A stretch of 36,359 nt of DNA, from the NCBI GenBank assembly GCA_913056145.1, contig CAJXMI010000011.1:1-36359 (forward strand). The letters run 5' to 3'. Both the position numbers and the translations under genes were made by a program. A model generated the notes under the pieces. It ran no database searches. It was given only the letters and a program-made list of their open reading frames with translations, and had not been told where the DNA came from. Below, piece by piece: positions 1 to 7,918 of this stretch. This DNA comes from an uncultured Spiribacter sp. (lineage in GTDB: Bacteria > Pseudomonadota > Gammaproteobacteria > Nitrococcales > Nitrococcaceae). Position 1 is the stretch's first letter. Each line of letters begins with the position of its first letter.

Positions 1-371
1 ACGATGTGCCGACCGGGATCTACACCATCCCCGAGATCAGCTCGGTGGGGCGCACCGAGGAAGAGCTCACGGAGGCCCGCGTGCCCTACGAGGTGGGGCA
101 TGCGTTTTTCAAGGATCTGGCGCGCGCCCAGATTTCCGGCCAGACCGTCGGCATGCTCAAGCTGCTGTTTCATGTCGAGACGCTGGAGCTGCTCGGTATC
201 CACTGCTTTGGCGATCAGGCGGCCGAGATTGTTCACATCGGCCAGGCCATCATGGCGCAGCCCGCGCCAGGCAATACGCTGCGCTATTTCATGAACACCA
301 CGTTCAACTACCCCACGATGGCCGAGGGCTACCGCGTTGCAGCGCTGAACGGCTTCAACCGGGTTGCGTGA
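1..371 (+). CDS. sthA: Soluble pyridine nucleotide transhydrogenase, C-terminal part
   Basis: This is the 3' end of a gene whose start lies outside the window; the reading frame is open from base 3 and ends at TGA 369-371. The visible 122 residues form the dimerisation domain of a flavoprotein disulfide-reductase family member. The stretches [38 protein letters not shown] and [20 protein letters not shown] match what I know of E. coli SthA almost position for position. SthA is a cytosolic FAD enzyme that passes hydride between NADPH and NAD+, usually draining excess NADPH. It is followed 76 bases later by ppk1 on the same strand. An alternative such as dihydrolipoamide dehydrogenase is unlikely because the NYPTMAE segment is specific to SthA. 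Confidence 0.93.
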   Translation, partial: DVPTGIYTIPEISSVGRTEEELTEARVPYEVGHAFFKDLARAQISGQTVGMLKLLFHVETLELLGIHCFGDQAAEIVHIGQAIMAQPAPGNTLRYFMNTTFNYPTMAEGYRVAALNGFNRVA

Positions 372-447
372 CCCGCGCCGGCAGGCCGTAACATCGCGGT
401 AATCTGCACGCGGCACCCTGAGGCATTTACCCGAAGGCAGTCTGGCA

Positions 448-2526
448 ATGGATACCCCTGATCTCCACAATCCCGACCTCTACAGCAACCGCCAGCTCAG
501 CCTGCTCGAGTTCAATCGCCGCGTATTGGCGCAGGCGGCCGATACTGGCAACCCCTTGCTCGAGCGCCTCAAGTTTCTGTGCATTGCCAGCTCCAATCTT
601 GATGAGTTTTTCGAGATTCGGGTGGCAGGGCTGCGCCAGGCCGTGGAGTTGGGCGCAAGCCAGAGCGGCCCCGACAATCGCACCCCGCAGCAGGTGCTCA
701 AGGAAATCAGCCAGCGAGCACAAGCACTGGTTGGCGAGCAGTACCGGCTGCTCAACGACGCGGTCACGCCGGCGCTTGCGGATGCGGGCATCCGTTTTTT
801 GCGTCGCAACGAATGGAGCCCGGAGCAGCAGACCTGGATTCGGGAGTATTTCGAGAACTCCCTGCTGCCCATCCTGAGCCCACTGGGACTGGATCCGGCC
901 CATCCATTTCCGCAGGTGCTCAACAAGAGCCTCAACTTCATCGTCTCCCTGGAGGGGCGCGATGCATTTGGCCGCAACAGCGGCATGGCCGTGGTCCAGG
1001 CGCCCCGCGCGCTGCCGCGCATCATCCAGCTGCCTGCGGATCTGGCCGGGAACGGGCCATATGATTTTGTCTTTCTGTCATCGATCATCCATGCGCATGT
1101 GACCGACCTCTTTCCCGGAATGAACGCCACGGGGTGTTATCAGTTTCGGGTCACTCGCAACAGCGATCTGTACGTCGACGAGGAGGAGGTTGATGATCTG
1201 CTGCGCGCCATGGAAGGTGAGCTGCCATCGCGCCGGTATGGCGAGGCAGTGCGGCTGGAGGTGGCGGCCAATTGCCCCGAGCACATGGCGCAATTCCTGC
1301 TCGAGGAGTTCGAGCTCGATCACGAGGCGCTCTATCAGGTAAACGGGCCGGTCAACCTGAATCGGCTGCTGGCAGTCTGTGATCTGGTCGACCGCCCCGA
1401 CCTCAAGTACCCGGGGTTCACCCCCGGCCTGCCCGCCGAGCTGCATCTGGGCGGCGATATCTTCAAGGTCATGCGCCAGCGCGATGTTCTGCTGCATCAC
1501 CCCTTCGAGTCATTCGCCCCCGTGGCCGAAGTGCTGCGCCAGGCCGCGCACGACCCCGAGGTGCTGGCGATCAAGCAAACGCTCTACCGTACAGGCCCCG
1601 ATTCGGCGGTCGTTGACCATCTGGTCGCGGCCGCACGCGCCGGCAAGGAGGTCACCGTGGTGGTCGAGCTGCGTGCCCGCTTTGACGAGGAGGCCAATAT
1701 CAGCCTGGCCAACCGTCTGCAGGAGGCCGGCGCCCACGTGGTCTACGGCGTGGTCGGCCACAAGACACACGCCAAAATGATCCTCATCGTGCGGCGCGAG
1801 GGGCGGCGGCTGCGGCACTATGTACACCTTGGCACGGGCAACTATCACTCGCGCACGGCGCGGCTTTATACCGACTACGGACTGCTCACCGCCAACCCGG
1901 CAATCGGCGAAGATGTCCACCGGGTGTTTCTCCAGCTCACAAGTCTGGGCAAGGTCTCGTCACTCACGCACCTGCTGGAATCACCCTTTACCCTGCATCA
2001 GGGCATGCTCGAGCGCATCGCGCGTGAACAGGCCCACGCCGAGGCCGGCCGTCCCGCCCGCATCGTCGCCAAGGTGAACTCGCTGGTTGAGCCAAGGATC
2101 ATTCGGGCGCTCTACAGCGCATCCCGGGCAGGCGTCGATATCGATCTGATCGTGCGCGGCATGTGCTGCCTTCGACCCGGCATCCCGGAGGTCAGCGACA
2201 ACATCCGGGTGCGCTCCATCATCGGCCGCTTTCTGGAGCACACGCGGGTGTTCCATTTTGCCAACGGGGGGCATCCCGAAGTCTTCTGCAGCTCGGCCGA
2301 CTGGATGGAGCGCAATTTCTTTCGCCGTGTCGAGACAGGCTTTCCGCTGCTCGACAGCGAATTGCGCGAACGCGTGATCGCCGACCTCGAGGCCTATCTG
2401 CGCGATAACACCCAGGCCTGGGTGCTGGATGCGAGCGGTGAGTACACCCGCCTGCAACCCGGCCCGGGCGAGGCGGCCTATTCGGCCCAGCAGATCCTGA
2501 TGGACACTTACTGCGAAGACGGATAG
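448..2526 (+). CDS. ppk1: Polyphosphate kinase 1
   Basis: A 692-residue protein, the usual length for PPK1, which reversibly transfers the gamma-phosphate of ATP to inorganic polyphosphate. The N domain starts with NRQLSLLEFNRRVLAQA and the family signature ASSNLDEFFEIRVAGL. The two phospholipase-D-like C domains carry the histidines implicated in phosphoenzyme formation in E. coli: His441 in THAK and His460 in YVHLGTGN. The C-terminal motif RGMCCLRPG and SSADWMERN are also intact. The ATG at 448 is preceded by an AAGG at 434-437, a modest ribosome-binding site. The gene is convergent with ppx, the enzyme that degrades its product, with only 30 bases between the two stops. This differs from the co-directional ppk-ppx operon of E. 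coli. Identification is secure. Confidence 0.97.
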   Translation: MDTPDLHNPDLYSNRQLSLLEFNRRVLAQAADTGNPLLERLKFLCIASSNLDEFFEIRVAGLRQAVELGASQSGPDNRTPQQVLKEISQRAQALVGEQYRLLNDAVTPALADAGIRFLRRNEWSPEQQTWIREYFENSLLPILSPLGLDPAHPFPQVLNKSLNFIVSLEGRDAFGRNSGMAVVQAPRALPRIIQLPADLAGNGPYDFVFLSSIIHAHVTDLFPGMNATGCYQFRVTRNSDLYVDEEEVDDLLRAMEGELPSRRYGEAVRLEVAANCPEHMAQFLLEEFELDHEALYQVNGPVNLNRLLAVCDLVDRPDLKYPGFTPGLPAELHLGGDIFKVMRQRDVLLHHPFESFAPVAEVLRQAAHDPEVLAIKQTLYRTGPDSAVVDHLVAAARAGKEVTVVVELRARFDEEANISLANRLQEAGAHVVYGVVGHKTHAKMILIVRREGRRLRHYVHLGTGNYHSRTARLYTDYGLLTANPAIGEDVHRVFLQLTSLGKVSSLTHLLESPFTLHQGMLERIAREQAHAEAGRPARIVAKVNSLVEPRIIRALYSASRAGVDIDLIVRGMCCLRPGIPEVSDNIRVRSIIGRFLEHTRVFHFANGGHPEVFCSSADWMERNFFRRVETGFPLLDSELRERVIADLEAYLRDNTQAWVLDASGEYTRLQPGPGEAAYSAQQILMDTYCEDG

Positions 2527-2556
2527 AGGCGGCCGATCAGATCGGAGCCGATCCGG

Positions 2557-4047
2557 TCAGGTGAGCACCAGACTGAATCCGGCCGTCTCCAGAAAGCCCG
2601 CCTCTTCTTGCAGATCGGCCTCAAGCAGGGGCCGATCGGCCAGCCAACCGGCCGGGAACTCCAGCCTCAACGCACCCTTGCGGATGCTCACACCCATCGC
2701 GGGAACAGGCTCGGCGCTGCGCGAGCGATGCAACACAATGGCCAGCCGCAGTAGCACGGCGAGGCGCGTGGCGGGCTCCTGCCAGGCCTCGGGCAGCTCA
2801 CGAAAGGCGCTCTTTGGAAACTTGCGCCGATGGGCCCGGACCAGCGTGGCCAGCACCATCTGCTCATCACGGGCAAACCCGGCAAGATCACTGTGGTGCA
2901 GGATATAGGCGCCATGCTTGTGGTACTGGCTGTGCGAGATATCCAGCCCGATCTCATGCACGCGTGCGGCCCAGGTCAGCATGTCGGCGAACGGAGCGCT
3001 GGCAAGCTGCCAGTCCTTTGCTGTCTCGCCCAGCAGGTACCCGGCCGTGGTGGCGACTCGCCCGGCCTGCGCCGTATCGACGTGGTAGCGCCCGGCCGTG
3101 GCCATCACGCTGGCGGTACGGACATCCTCGTGGCGGATCCGCCCCAACAGATCAAACAGCAGGCCCTCGCGCAGGGCCCCGTCAGCGGCCTCCATGCGCT
3201 CGAGGCCCAACTGCCGGAATGCCCCGAGCAGGACCGCAAGACCGCCCGGCAGCACCTGCGCGCGCGATTCGCTAACGCCGCTCAGTGACAGCTTGTCGAC
3301 ATGTCCCGCTTTCAGCAGCGCCCGCCGCAGCTGCTGGAGCCCATCGGCATCGATCCCCGTCTCGCTCCAGCCATTGCTGCGCAGACAACGCTCAATGGCC
3401 CGAATGGTGCCGGAGGCGCCGATGACACGCTCCCAGCTCAGGCGCCGGTAGCGATCGGCTATGGGCTCGAGCTCGCGGCGCGCGGCCAGTTCGGCCTTGT
3501 GCAGACGCTTCTCGGTAATGGCGCCATCCGGGAAGTGCTTGCGCGTGGCGCTGACACAACCCATGTGAAGGCTTTCCATTTCACGCGGCACGAAGGCCTC
3601 GCCAATAATGAGTTCGGTGCTGCCGCCACCGATGTCCATCACGAGGCGACGGTCATCATCATCCGCAATGCTGTGCGCCACCCCCAGATAGATCAGCCGG
3701 GCCTCTTCATAGCCCGATACGATCTGGATGGGATGCCCCAGGGCCGCCTCGGCCTCGGCCAGAAAGGCCTGCGCATTGCGCGACTGCCGGAGGGTGTTGG
3801 TGCCCACCGCCCGCACGGAACCCGCCGGCAAGCCCCGGACGCGCTGGCCAAAACGCTCCAGACAGTCGAGGGCCCGGCGACGCGCGGCGGTATCAAGGTT
3901 TTTATCGGCGTCCAGGCCCGCCGCAAGCCGAACCGACTCGCGCAGCCGATCCACCATGCGCAGGCCATCGGGTGCGGACTGCGCCACGATCATGTGAAAG
4001 CTGTTGGAGCCGAGGTCAACGGCCGCCACTTCCGGAAATTCACTCAC
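2557..4047 (-). CDS. ppx: Exopolyphosphatase (Ppx/GppA family)
   Basis: A 496-residue cytosolic enzyme that removes terminal phosphates from polyphosphate; the family also includes pppGpp phosphohydrolases. The ASKHA ATPase-fold N domain has the phosphate-binding motifs AAVDLGSNSFHMIVA (about residues 8-22) and MDIGGGSTELI (about 141-151). The C half has the HD-like helical domain with RVHEIGLDISHSQYHKHGAYI and LVRAHRRKFP, typical of full-length E. coli-type PPX rather than the short form. It starts at GTG 4047, which overlaps the stop of the upstream diguanylate cyclase as GTGA, so the two are translationally coupled. It is the last gene of a four-gene operon and converges on ppk1. GppA is the alternative name, since sequence alone separates the two poorly, but pairing with ppk1 favours Ppx. 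Confidence 0.92.
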   Translation of the reverse strand: MSEFPEVAAVDLGSNSFHMIVAQSAPDGLRMVDRLRESVRLAAGLDADKNLDTAARRRALDCLERFGQRVRGLPAGSVRAVGTNTLRQSRNAQAFLAEAEAALGHPIQIVSGYEEARLIYLGVAHSIADDDDRRLVMDIGGGSTELIIGEAFVPREMESLHMGCVSATRKHFPDGAITEKRLHKAELAARRELEPIADRYRRLSWERVIGASGTIRAIERCLRSNGWSETGIDADGLQQLRRALLKAGHVDKLSLSGVSESRAQVLPGGLAVLLGAFRQLGLERMEAADGALREGLLFDLLGRIRHEDVRTASVMATAGRYHVDTAQAGRVATTAGYLLGETAKDWQLASAPFADMLTWAARVHEIGLDISHSQYHKHGAYILHHSDLAGFARDEQMVLATLVRAHRRKFPKSAFRELPEAWQEPATRLAVLLRLAIVLHRSRSAEPVPAMGVSIRKGALRLEFPAGWLADRPLLEADLQEEAGFLETAGFSLVLT

Positions 4048-5135
4048 GGCGTGCCACGCGCCTGCGAATCGTTATCGGTCTCGGCCTGAGCACGCGCCCG
4101 CTCGATCATCTGCCAGACAGTATCATCCGGCTCCATCACGGCCACTCCCATTGAGCATTTCACGCCAAACCGTGCGGGCAATCCGCTAAAGCGGCAGCTC
4201 TCAACGCACTCGCGCAGGGTGCCGGCCACCTGGCCGGCCTCATCGGGGCCAGCATCAGGCAGGACGGCCAGAAACTCCTCGCCGCCGTAGCGCCCAAGAC
4301 CGTCGATATCACGCACACAGCGGCGCAGCCGACGCGCCACGCACTTCAGGACCTCATCACCGGCGGGATGTCCGTACTCGCGGTTGACCTGCTTGAAACG
4401 CTGCAGATCCACCAGAATAACGGCAAGCGGCTGGTCGAGGCGCTCGGCGCGCTGCATTTCCTGGGTCAGGAAGTTGACCATTGCCGAGCGGTTACTGATG
4501 CCGGTTAACGGATCCAGCACCCGCAGATCATGCACCTCCTCCAGGGCCCGCTGCAGGTCGATCTGGCGCTCGCGCAGCGCACGCCGCAGACCGCTGACGT
4601 GACTGGCGAAAAACCCGCCGCAGGGGACCAGCGTGCTGAGAGCCGCCAGATGCAACAACTCGACCTGGGCATTGAAGGCCTCGGGCCGCTGATGCCAGAC
4701 GGCGGCGACCGCGGTGCCGTAGGACAGCAGCGCAAACCCGCCGAGGGCGGTGAATTGCCGCGCATTAAGACGCAGCACACCAAACATCAGCAGCACCAGA
4801 AATACCAGCAGCATCCCGCCCCGGCCGCCGTCGAGCAGATACATCACCAGCCCCATGATCAAGCAGACGAGCAGCATCTGAACGCCAGTCATGCTGGGAT
4901 CGGCAAAGCGCTCGTTGCGACCGCTGCGCAGCAAACCGTACAGCCCTGCATTGACCAGCACGATGAACAGGGCGGCAAACCGCCATTCATGCCAGTCCAG
5001 AAGCCCCTGGCGCACGTACAGCGCCAGCAGGATGATGGCCAGCAGATAGACCAGCGCCGCCAGCAGAAAGCGTCGCACCCGCAGCGACTGGCGCGGGTCA
5101 TTGGCAGGCACAACCGGGCCCATGGGGACGTTCAC
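4044..5135 (-). CDS. Membrane-bound diguanylate cyclase (GGDEF domain)
   Basis: A 363-residue protein with an N-terminal half of about six hydrophobic segments (residues 22-42, 52-70, 85-101, 107-122, 130-147, 160-180), a short coiled linker (182-204) and a C-terminal GGDEF domain. The active-site motif GGEEF is at 284-288, preceded by RY, and the product-inhibition I-site RDID lies at 275-278 exactly five residues upstream, so it should be an active cyclase that makes c-di-GMP from two GTP and is feedback inhibited. There is no EAL domain. The membrane half resembles a seven-helix-like sensor but I do not recognise a named sensory family. The start is GTG 5135, overlapping the DUF2721 stop by four bases; an in-frame ATG at 5123 is an alternative. 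Coupling to ppx is unusual. Confidence 0.9.
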   Translation of the reverse strand: MNVPMGPVVPANDPRQSLRVRRFLLAALVYLLAIILLALYVRQGLLDWHEWRFAALFIVLVNAGLYGLLRSGRNERFADPSMTGVQMLLVCLIMGLVMYLLDGGRGGMLLVFLVLLMFGVLRLNARQFTALGGFALLSYGTAVAAVWHQRPEAFNAQVELLHLAALSTLVPCGGFFASHVSGLRRALRERQIDLQRALEEVHDLRVLDPLTGISNRSAMVNFLTQEMQRAERLDQPLAVILVDLQRFKQVNREYGHPAGDEVLKCVARRLRRCVRDIDGLGRYGGEEFLAVLPDAGPDEAGQVAGTLRECVESCRFSGLPARFGVKCSMGVAVMEPDDTVWQMIERARAQAETDNDSQARGTP

Positions 5136-5527
5136 CGCTGTGACTCCATCTCGGCCAGCTGGATATTGAGCGCGGTCACCGAGATCTGGATCTCGCGCAC
5201 GGACAGCGCAAGCGACATCATCATGAGCGCCAGGCTGCCGCCAAACAGCCAGCGCGCGGCCTCGGCGCCACCGGCAAAAAGCAGGAGAATGCTGGCGGTA
5301 GCGAACAGCAGACTGCCCGCGCCAGTGGCCTGCATCGACTGAATGAGCTTGACCCGGCGGCGCAGGTTGTCGATCTGCGCCAGCAGGCTGCGCCGCTGGG
5401 TACTGGCGTATTGCGCCTGCAGATCACGGATCAGCGAGGCCAGCGCCAGAAAGCGATTGGTATAGGCCAGCAGCAGCAGCGACACGGCCGGAAACAGGAG
5501 CGAGGGGGTGCCCAGTGTCAGCTCCAT
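5132..5527 (-). CDS. DUF2721 family small membrane protein
   Basis: A 131-residue protein recognised as the DUF2721 family by MELTLGTPSLLFPAVSLLLL and the following TNRFLALASLIRDL. It has a hydrophobic N-terminal helix (about 10-25), a polar helical stretch rich in Arg and Gln (30-65) and two further membrane helices (about 68-86 and 92-108). Its function is not known. I chose ATG 5527 over a longer frame because the family begins at this methionine and a GGGGA ribosome-binding site sits six to seven bases upstream. It starts 22 bases after the secreted coiled-coil gene and overlaps the diguanylate cyclase by four bases, so it may work with that membrane sensor; this is inference from position only. 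Confidence 0.82.
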   Translation of the reverse strand: MELTLGTPSLLFPAVSLLLLAYTNRFLALASLIRDLQAQYASTQRRSLLAQIDNLRRRVKLIQSMQATGAGSLLFATASILLLFAGGAEAARWLFGGSLALMMMSLALSVREIQISVTALNIQLAEMESQR

Positions 5528-5549
5528 ACCCGGTCCCCTGCGGCGTGGG

Positions 5550-6098
5550 TCACTGAGCCTGGCGGCCGCGGGATTCCGCCAGTTCGCGACGCAGGTTCTC
5601 AAAGCGCTCGATCATGGCGGGGGCATCGGCATCCTGTTCACGCATGGCGGCCAGCATTTCGCTGCGCAATGACGCCTCGGCGTCGATGATCTTCTGGTCC
5701 TGCATGGCCACACGCCGCGCGGCCATGACCTCGCTGCGCATTTCCTGATACTCGGTCATCAGGCCGCGGCGTTCGGATTCCGCCACCTCGCCCGCCTGAA
5801 GTTGCCGCGAGATATCCTGCAGGCGGCGAATGGACTTGCGCGGCTCCACCCCCTCGTCGCGCATGCGCGACAGCACCTGATCCTGGAAGGCCTGCTGGCG
5901 GCGTTCCAGCGCGGGGTTTTCCGCCATCGCCTGCTCGCGCAGCTGGGTGAGCGACTGTTGCAGGTCACGCAACTCGGCCCGGATCGCCTGTGCGTCCCCG
6001 GCGCCCTCCTGAGCCAGGCCACTCGACGGCAGGCCCGCGGCGAGCAGTAGAATCATCACCAGAACAAGGCGCTGCACCGGTTTATCGAACATCGTCAT
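5550..6098 (-). CDS. Secreted coiled-coil protein of unknown function
   Basis: A 182-residue protein of no family I recognise. Residues 1-29 form a signal peptide (MTMFDKPVQR, then a Leu/Val-rich core, then SSGLAQ with probable cleavage after Ala-28 or Gln-30), so export to the periplasm is likely. The rest is almost entirely charged, Gln/Glu/Arg-rich helix with heptad-like spacing, without cysteines or obvious catalytic motifs; it superficially resembles OmpH/Skp-like or CpxP-like periplasmic helical proteins. ATG 6098 is supported by GGAG six bases upstream. It is the first gene of an operon with a good promoter, leading into the DUF2721, diguanylate cyclase and ppx genes. A role as periplasmic partner of the membrane cyclase is conceivable but unsupported by motif. 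Confidence 0.72.
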   Translation of the reverse strand: MTMFDKPVQRLVLVMILLLAAGLPSSGLAQEGAGDAQAIRAELRDLQQSLTQLREQAMAENPALERRQQAFQDQVLSRMRDEGVEPRKSIRRLQDISRQLQAGEVAESERRGLMTEYQEMRSEVMAARRVAMQDQKIIDAEASLRSEMLAAMREQDADAPAMIERFENLRRELAESRGRQAQ

Positions 6099-6118
6099 GG
6101 CAGGCTCCGTTACTTTGG

Positions 6119-6137
6119 GCCGATAAAACAGATCGGC
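6119..6137 (-). other. Stem-loop in the 5' leader of the coiled-coil/DUF2721/DGC/ppx operon
   Basis: On the minus strand GCCGAT and ATCGGC form a six-pair stem around a seven-base loop (CTGTTTT). It begins at about the transcription start predicted from the promoter at 6140-6168, so the mRNA would begin with a hairpin, an arrangement that can stabilise transcripts. The base pairing is seen; the role is inferred. Confidence 0.45.
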
Positions 6138-6139
6138 AA

Positions 6140-6168
6140 GGTATCAGCCGCGCGCCGCGCCCTGTCAA
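6140..6168 (-). promoter_or_regulatory. Sigma-70-type promoter of the four-gene ppx operon
   Basis: Reading the minus strand, TTGACA (6168-6163) is a perfect -35 box, followed after 17 bases by GATACC (6145-6140), a partial -10 box. The predicted start point near 6133 leaves a leader of about 35 bases before the ATG at 6098. The spacing and perfect -35 make this the clearest promoter in the left part of the window. Confidence 0.6.
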
Positions 6169-6231
6169 CCGGATGCGTCGCTATCGAGCGCTATACTGCC
6201 CTGCCACCCCGCCCGATGCCACCGAGAGCGA

Positions 6232-7896
6232 TCAGCGCAAATCGACGACGATGGGATCATGATCACTGGCCCGCCACACACCCTCGCCGTCCGGGCGCAG
6301 ATAGTCGGGCTCGTCGGCGTTGACCGGCCAGGTGCTCAACCCGGCGACGCGCGCGGCAGCCGCTGCGCTGGCAAAGACATGATCCAGATACCCCGAGCGT
6401 CCGCGGTAGATGTAGGTGTAGCGCTCCGCGGGGCGGATCCGCGCTGCCAGCTGGTCGCGCAGCCCGGCAGCGCGAAGCGGCGCAATGGCCGCCTCCCGGG
6501 CATGGGCATTGAGATCACCCATCAGCAGGACGGGGGCCTGATCAATGCCGCGGGGGCCAAGCCAGTCATCCAGCCATGTCACCAGAGCCTCGGCCTGCGC
6601 CTTGCGCCGCTCGGCCCAGCACCCCTCGCCGCGGTCGATATCGCCGGTCTCCGGACAGCCACCGCGCGACTTGGCGTGGACGCCGATCACGATCAGCTCC
6701 CGGCCCGTGTCATCACGAAAGCGCGCCGCCACCGGATCGCGGGGGTGAACCGCGTGGGTCTGCCGCCGGGCCTCGCGCAGCTCGAGCACGGCCGGGCGAT
6801 ACAGAATAACGCTGCGAATGACGGCCGGACTGCGCTTGTTCAGTACGGGTCGGTAGTGGCGCGCGACGGCCTCGTCGCGATTCAGCAGGTTGACGAGATC
6901 GGCGACGGCCTCTGGCCGGTTCTCGATTTCGTGCAGGACCAGCAGATCGGCATCGATGGCCGCGAGGGTCTCCCGCAGGCGCTCGCGCTGACGCCGGAAC
7001 CCGGCCTCGGTATCCGGCCCGCGGCCGTCGCGGGTCAGGAAGTAGTTTTCGAGGTTGAGATGGGCGGCGCGCAGATCGGAGGGCGCCGATGGCGGCTCGG
7101 GACGGGGGTTGCTGGCCACAAAGGACGCCGGTTCGACGGGATGCAGACGCCAGTCGCCGAAGGCGCGCGTCACAACGCCCGTTACCGTATTCAGAGTATC
7201 GCCGGCGCGTCGCACACCGTCGGGACCCAAATGGGGAACGGGACGCGGGTCGCGGCGATAGCTGCCATCGTCGAGCACGACCGGGAAGGACGAGCCCCCG
7301 GCAATGCCGGTGCCCGGATGAAAGCGGCGCGATCCCAGTGACAGGCGCAGGCTGCCATAACGGCCCAGGTGATAGGTGTCAGTTACCGTGAGCGGCCCCT
7401 GCAGGCGCACCAGTCGCGCCATGTATGACTCGGGGTCGGCAAGCTGTGTGGCCGATACCGTCACCGGTGGCAGGGCCTGGGGGCCACACTCGATCGCATC
7501 GGCCACCGCCTCAAGCTGAATGCGTCCCCGATACCGGCCGGTGCGTGCCTGCACCCGCCAGCGCTCTCCCCGCACCGGCGCATCGCCGCTGTTCAAATCG
7601 GGGGCGTAGACGAACACGCCCACCCGCGGCGACTCCGACTCAAGGAAAAATCCGTTGAGGCCTTCACGCCCCGGGAAGCCTGCCGTAACGGCGGCCTCCA
7701 CCGTGACCTCGCGGCCGCTCGGCAGCGGCTCGCCGTGATGACCACGGACATCGGCCAGTGCCGTGACTCCGGGGGCGCCACAATCGGCGTTGGTGAGGGC
7801 TGCGGACGCCCCGGCAGCAGCAACCGGGACAAGCAGCAGGAGCAGTACCAGGCCCCGCACGGCCCGCCGGCAATGACGTCGGCCCGACCGCTGCAT
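6232..7896 (-). CDS. Secreted endonuclease/exonuclease/phosphatase-fold nuclease (ExeM/NucH-like)
   Basis: A 554-residue exported nuclease. The start at ATG 7896 gives a classical signal peptide: Arg-rich MQRSGRRHCRRAVRG, then a Leu/Val/Ala core ending near AGASA. An in-frame upstream start at 7962 would overlap relA and bury the signal. The middle contains an OB-fold-like region (EVTVEAAVTAGF, GRIQLEA). The C-terminal half is the catalytic DNase I-like domain with LNLENYF, LLVLHEIENR, GVHAKSRGG, MGDLNAH and the final SDHDPIVVDL; the acidic and His residues expected for metal-dependent phosphodiester cleavage are present. Several cysteines (NADC, IEC, GGC...GCW) fit disulfides in an exported enzyme, as in ExeM-type extracellular DNases. 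It lies 22 bases downstream of relA. A likely job is digestion of extracellular DNA for nutrients or biofilm turnover. Confidence 0.87.
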   Translation of the reverse strand: MQRSGRRHCRRAVRGLVLLLLLVPVAAAGASAALTNADCGAPGVTALADVRGHHGEPLPSGREVTVEAAVTAGFPGREGLNGFFLESESPRVGVFVYAPDLNSGDAPVRGERWRVQARTGRYRGRIQLEAVADAIECGPQALPPVTVSATQLADPESYMARLVRLQGPLTVTDTYHLGRYGSLRLSLGSRRFHPGTGIAGGSSFPVVLDDGSYRRDPRPVPHLGPDGVRRAGDTLNTVTGVVTRAFGDWRLHPVEPASFVASNPRPEPPSAPSDLRAAHLNLENYFLTRDGRGPDTEAGFRRQRERLRETLAAIDADLLVLHEIENRPEAVADLVNLLNRDEAVARHYRPVLNKRSPAVIRSVILYRPAVLELREARRQTHAVHPRDPVAARFRDDTGRELIVIGVHAKSRGGCPETGDIDRGEGCWAERRKAQAEALVTWLDDWLGPRGIDQAPVLLMGDLNAHAREAAIAPLRAAGLRDQLAARIRPAERYTYIYRGRSGYLDHVFASAAAAARVAGLSTWPVNADEPDYLRPDGEGVWRASDHDPIVVDLR

Positions 7897-7918
7897 GGGC
7901 CCGGGCCATGGGCACTGG

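Noticed and set aside
427-2457. Long open frames on the strand opposite ppk1
   Set aside because: They are by-products of high GC content and codon bias of ppk1; their translations show no family resemblance. The same applies to other antisense frames, such as those opposite leuA, uvrA and the ABC transporter.
2533-2545. Palindrome CCGATCAGATCGG between ppk1 and ppx as a terminator
   Set aside because: The stem is short (five pairs), the loop is three bases, and there is no T-run on either side.
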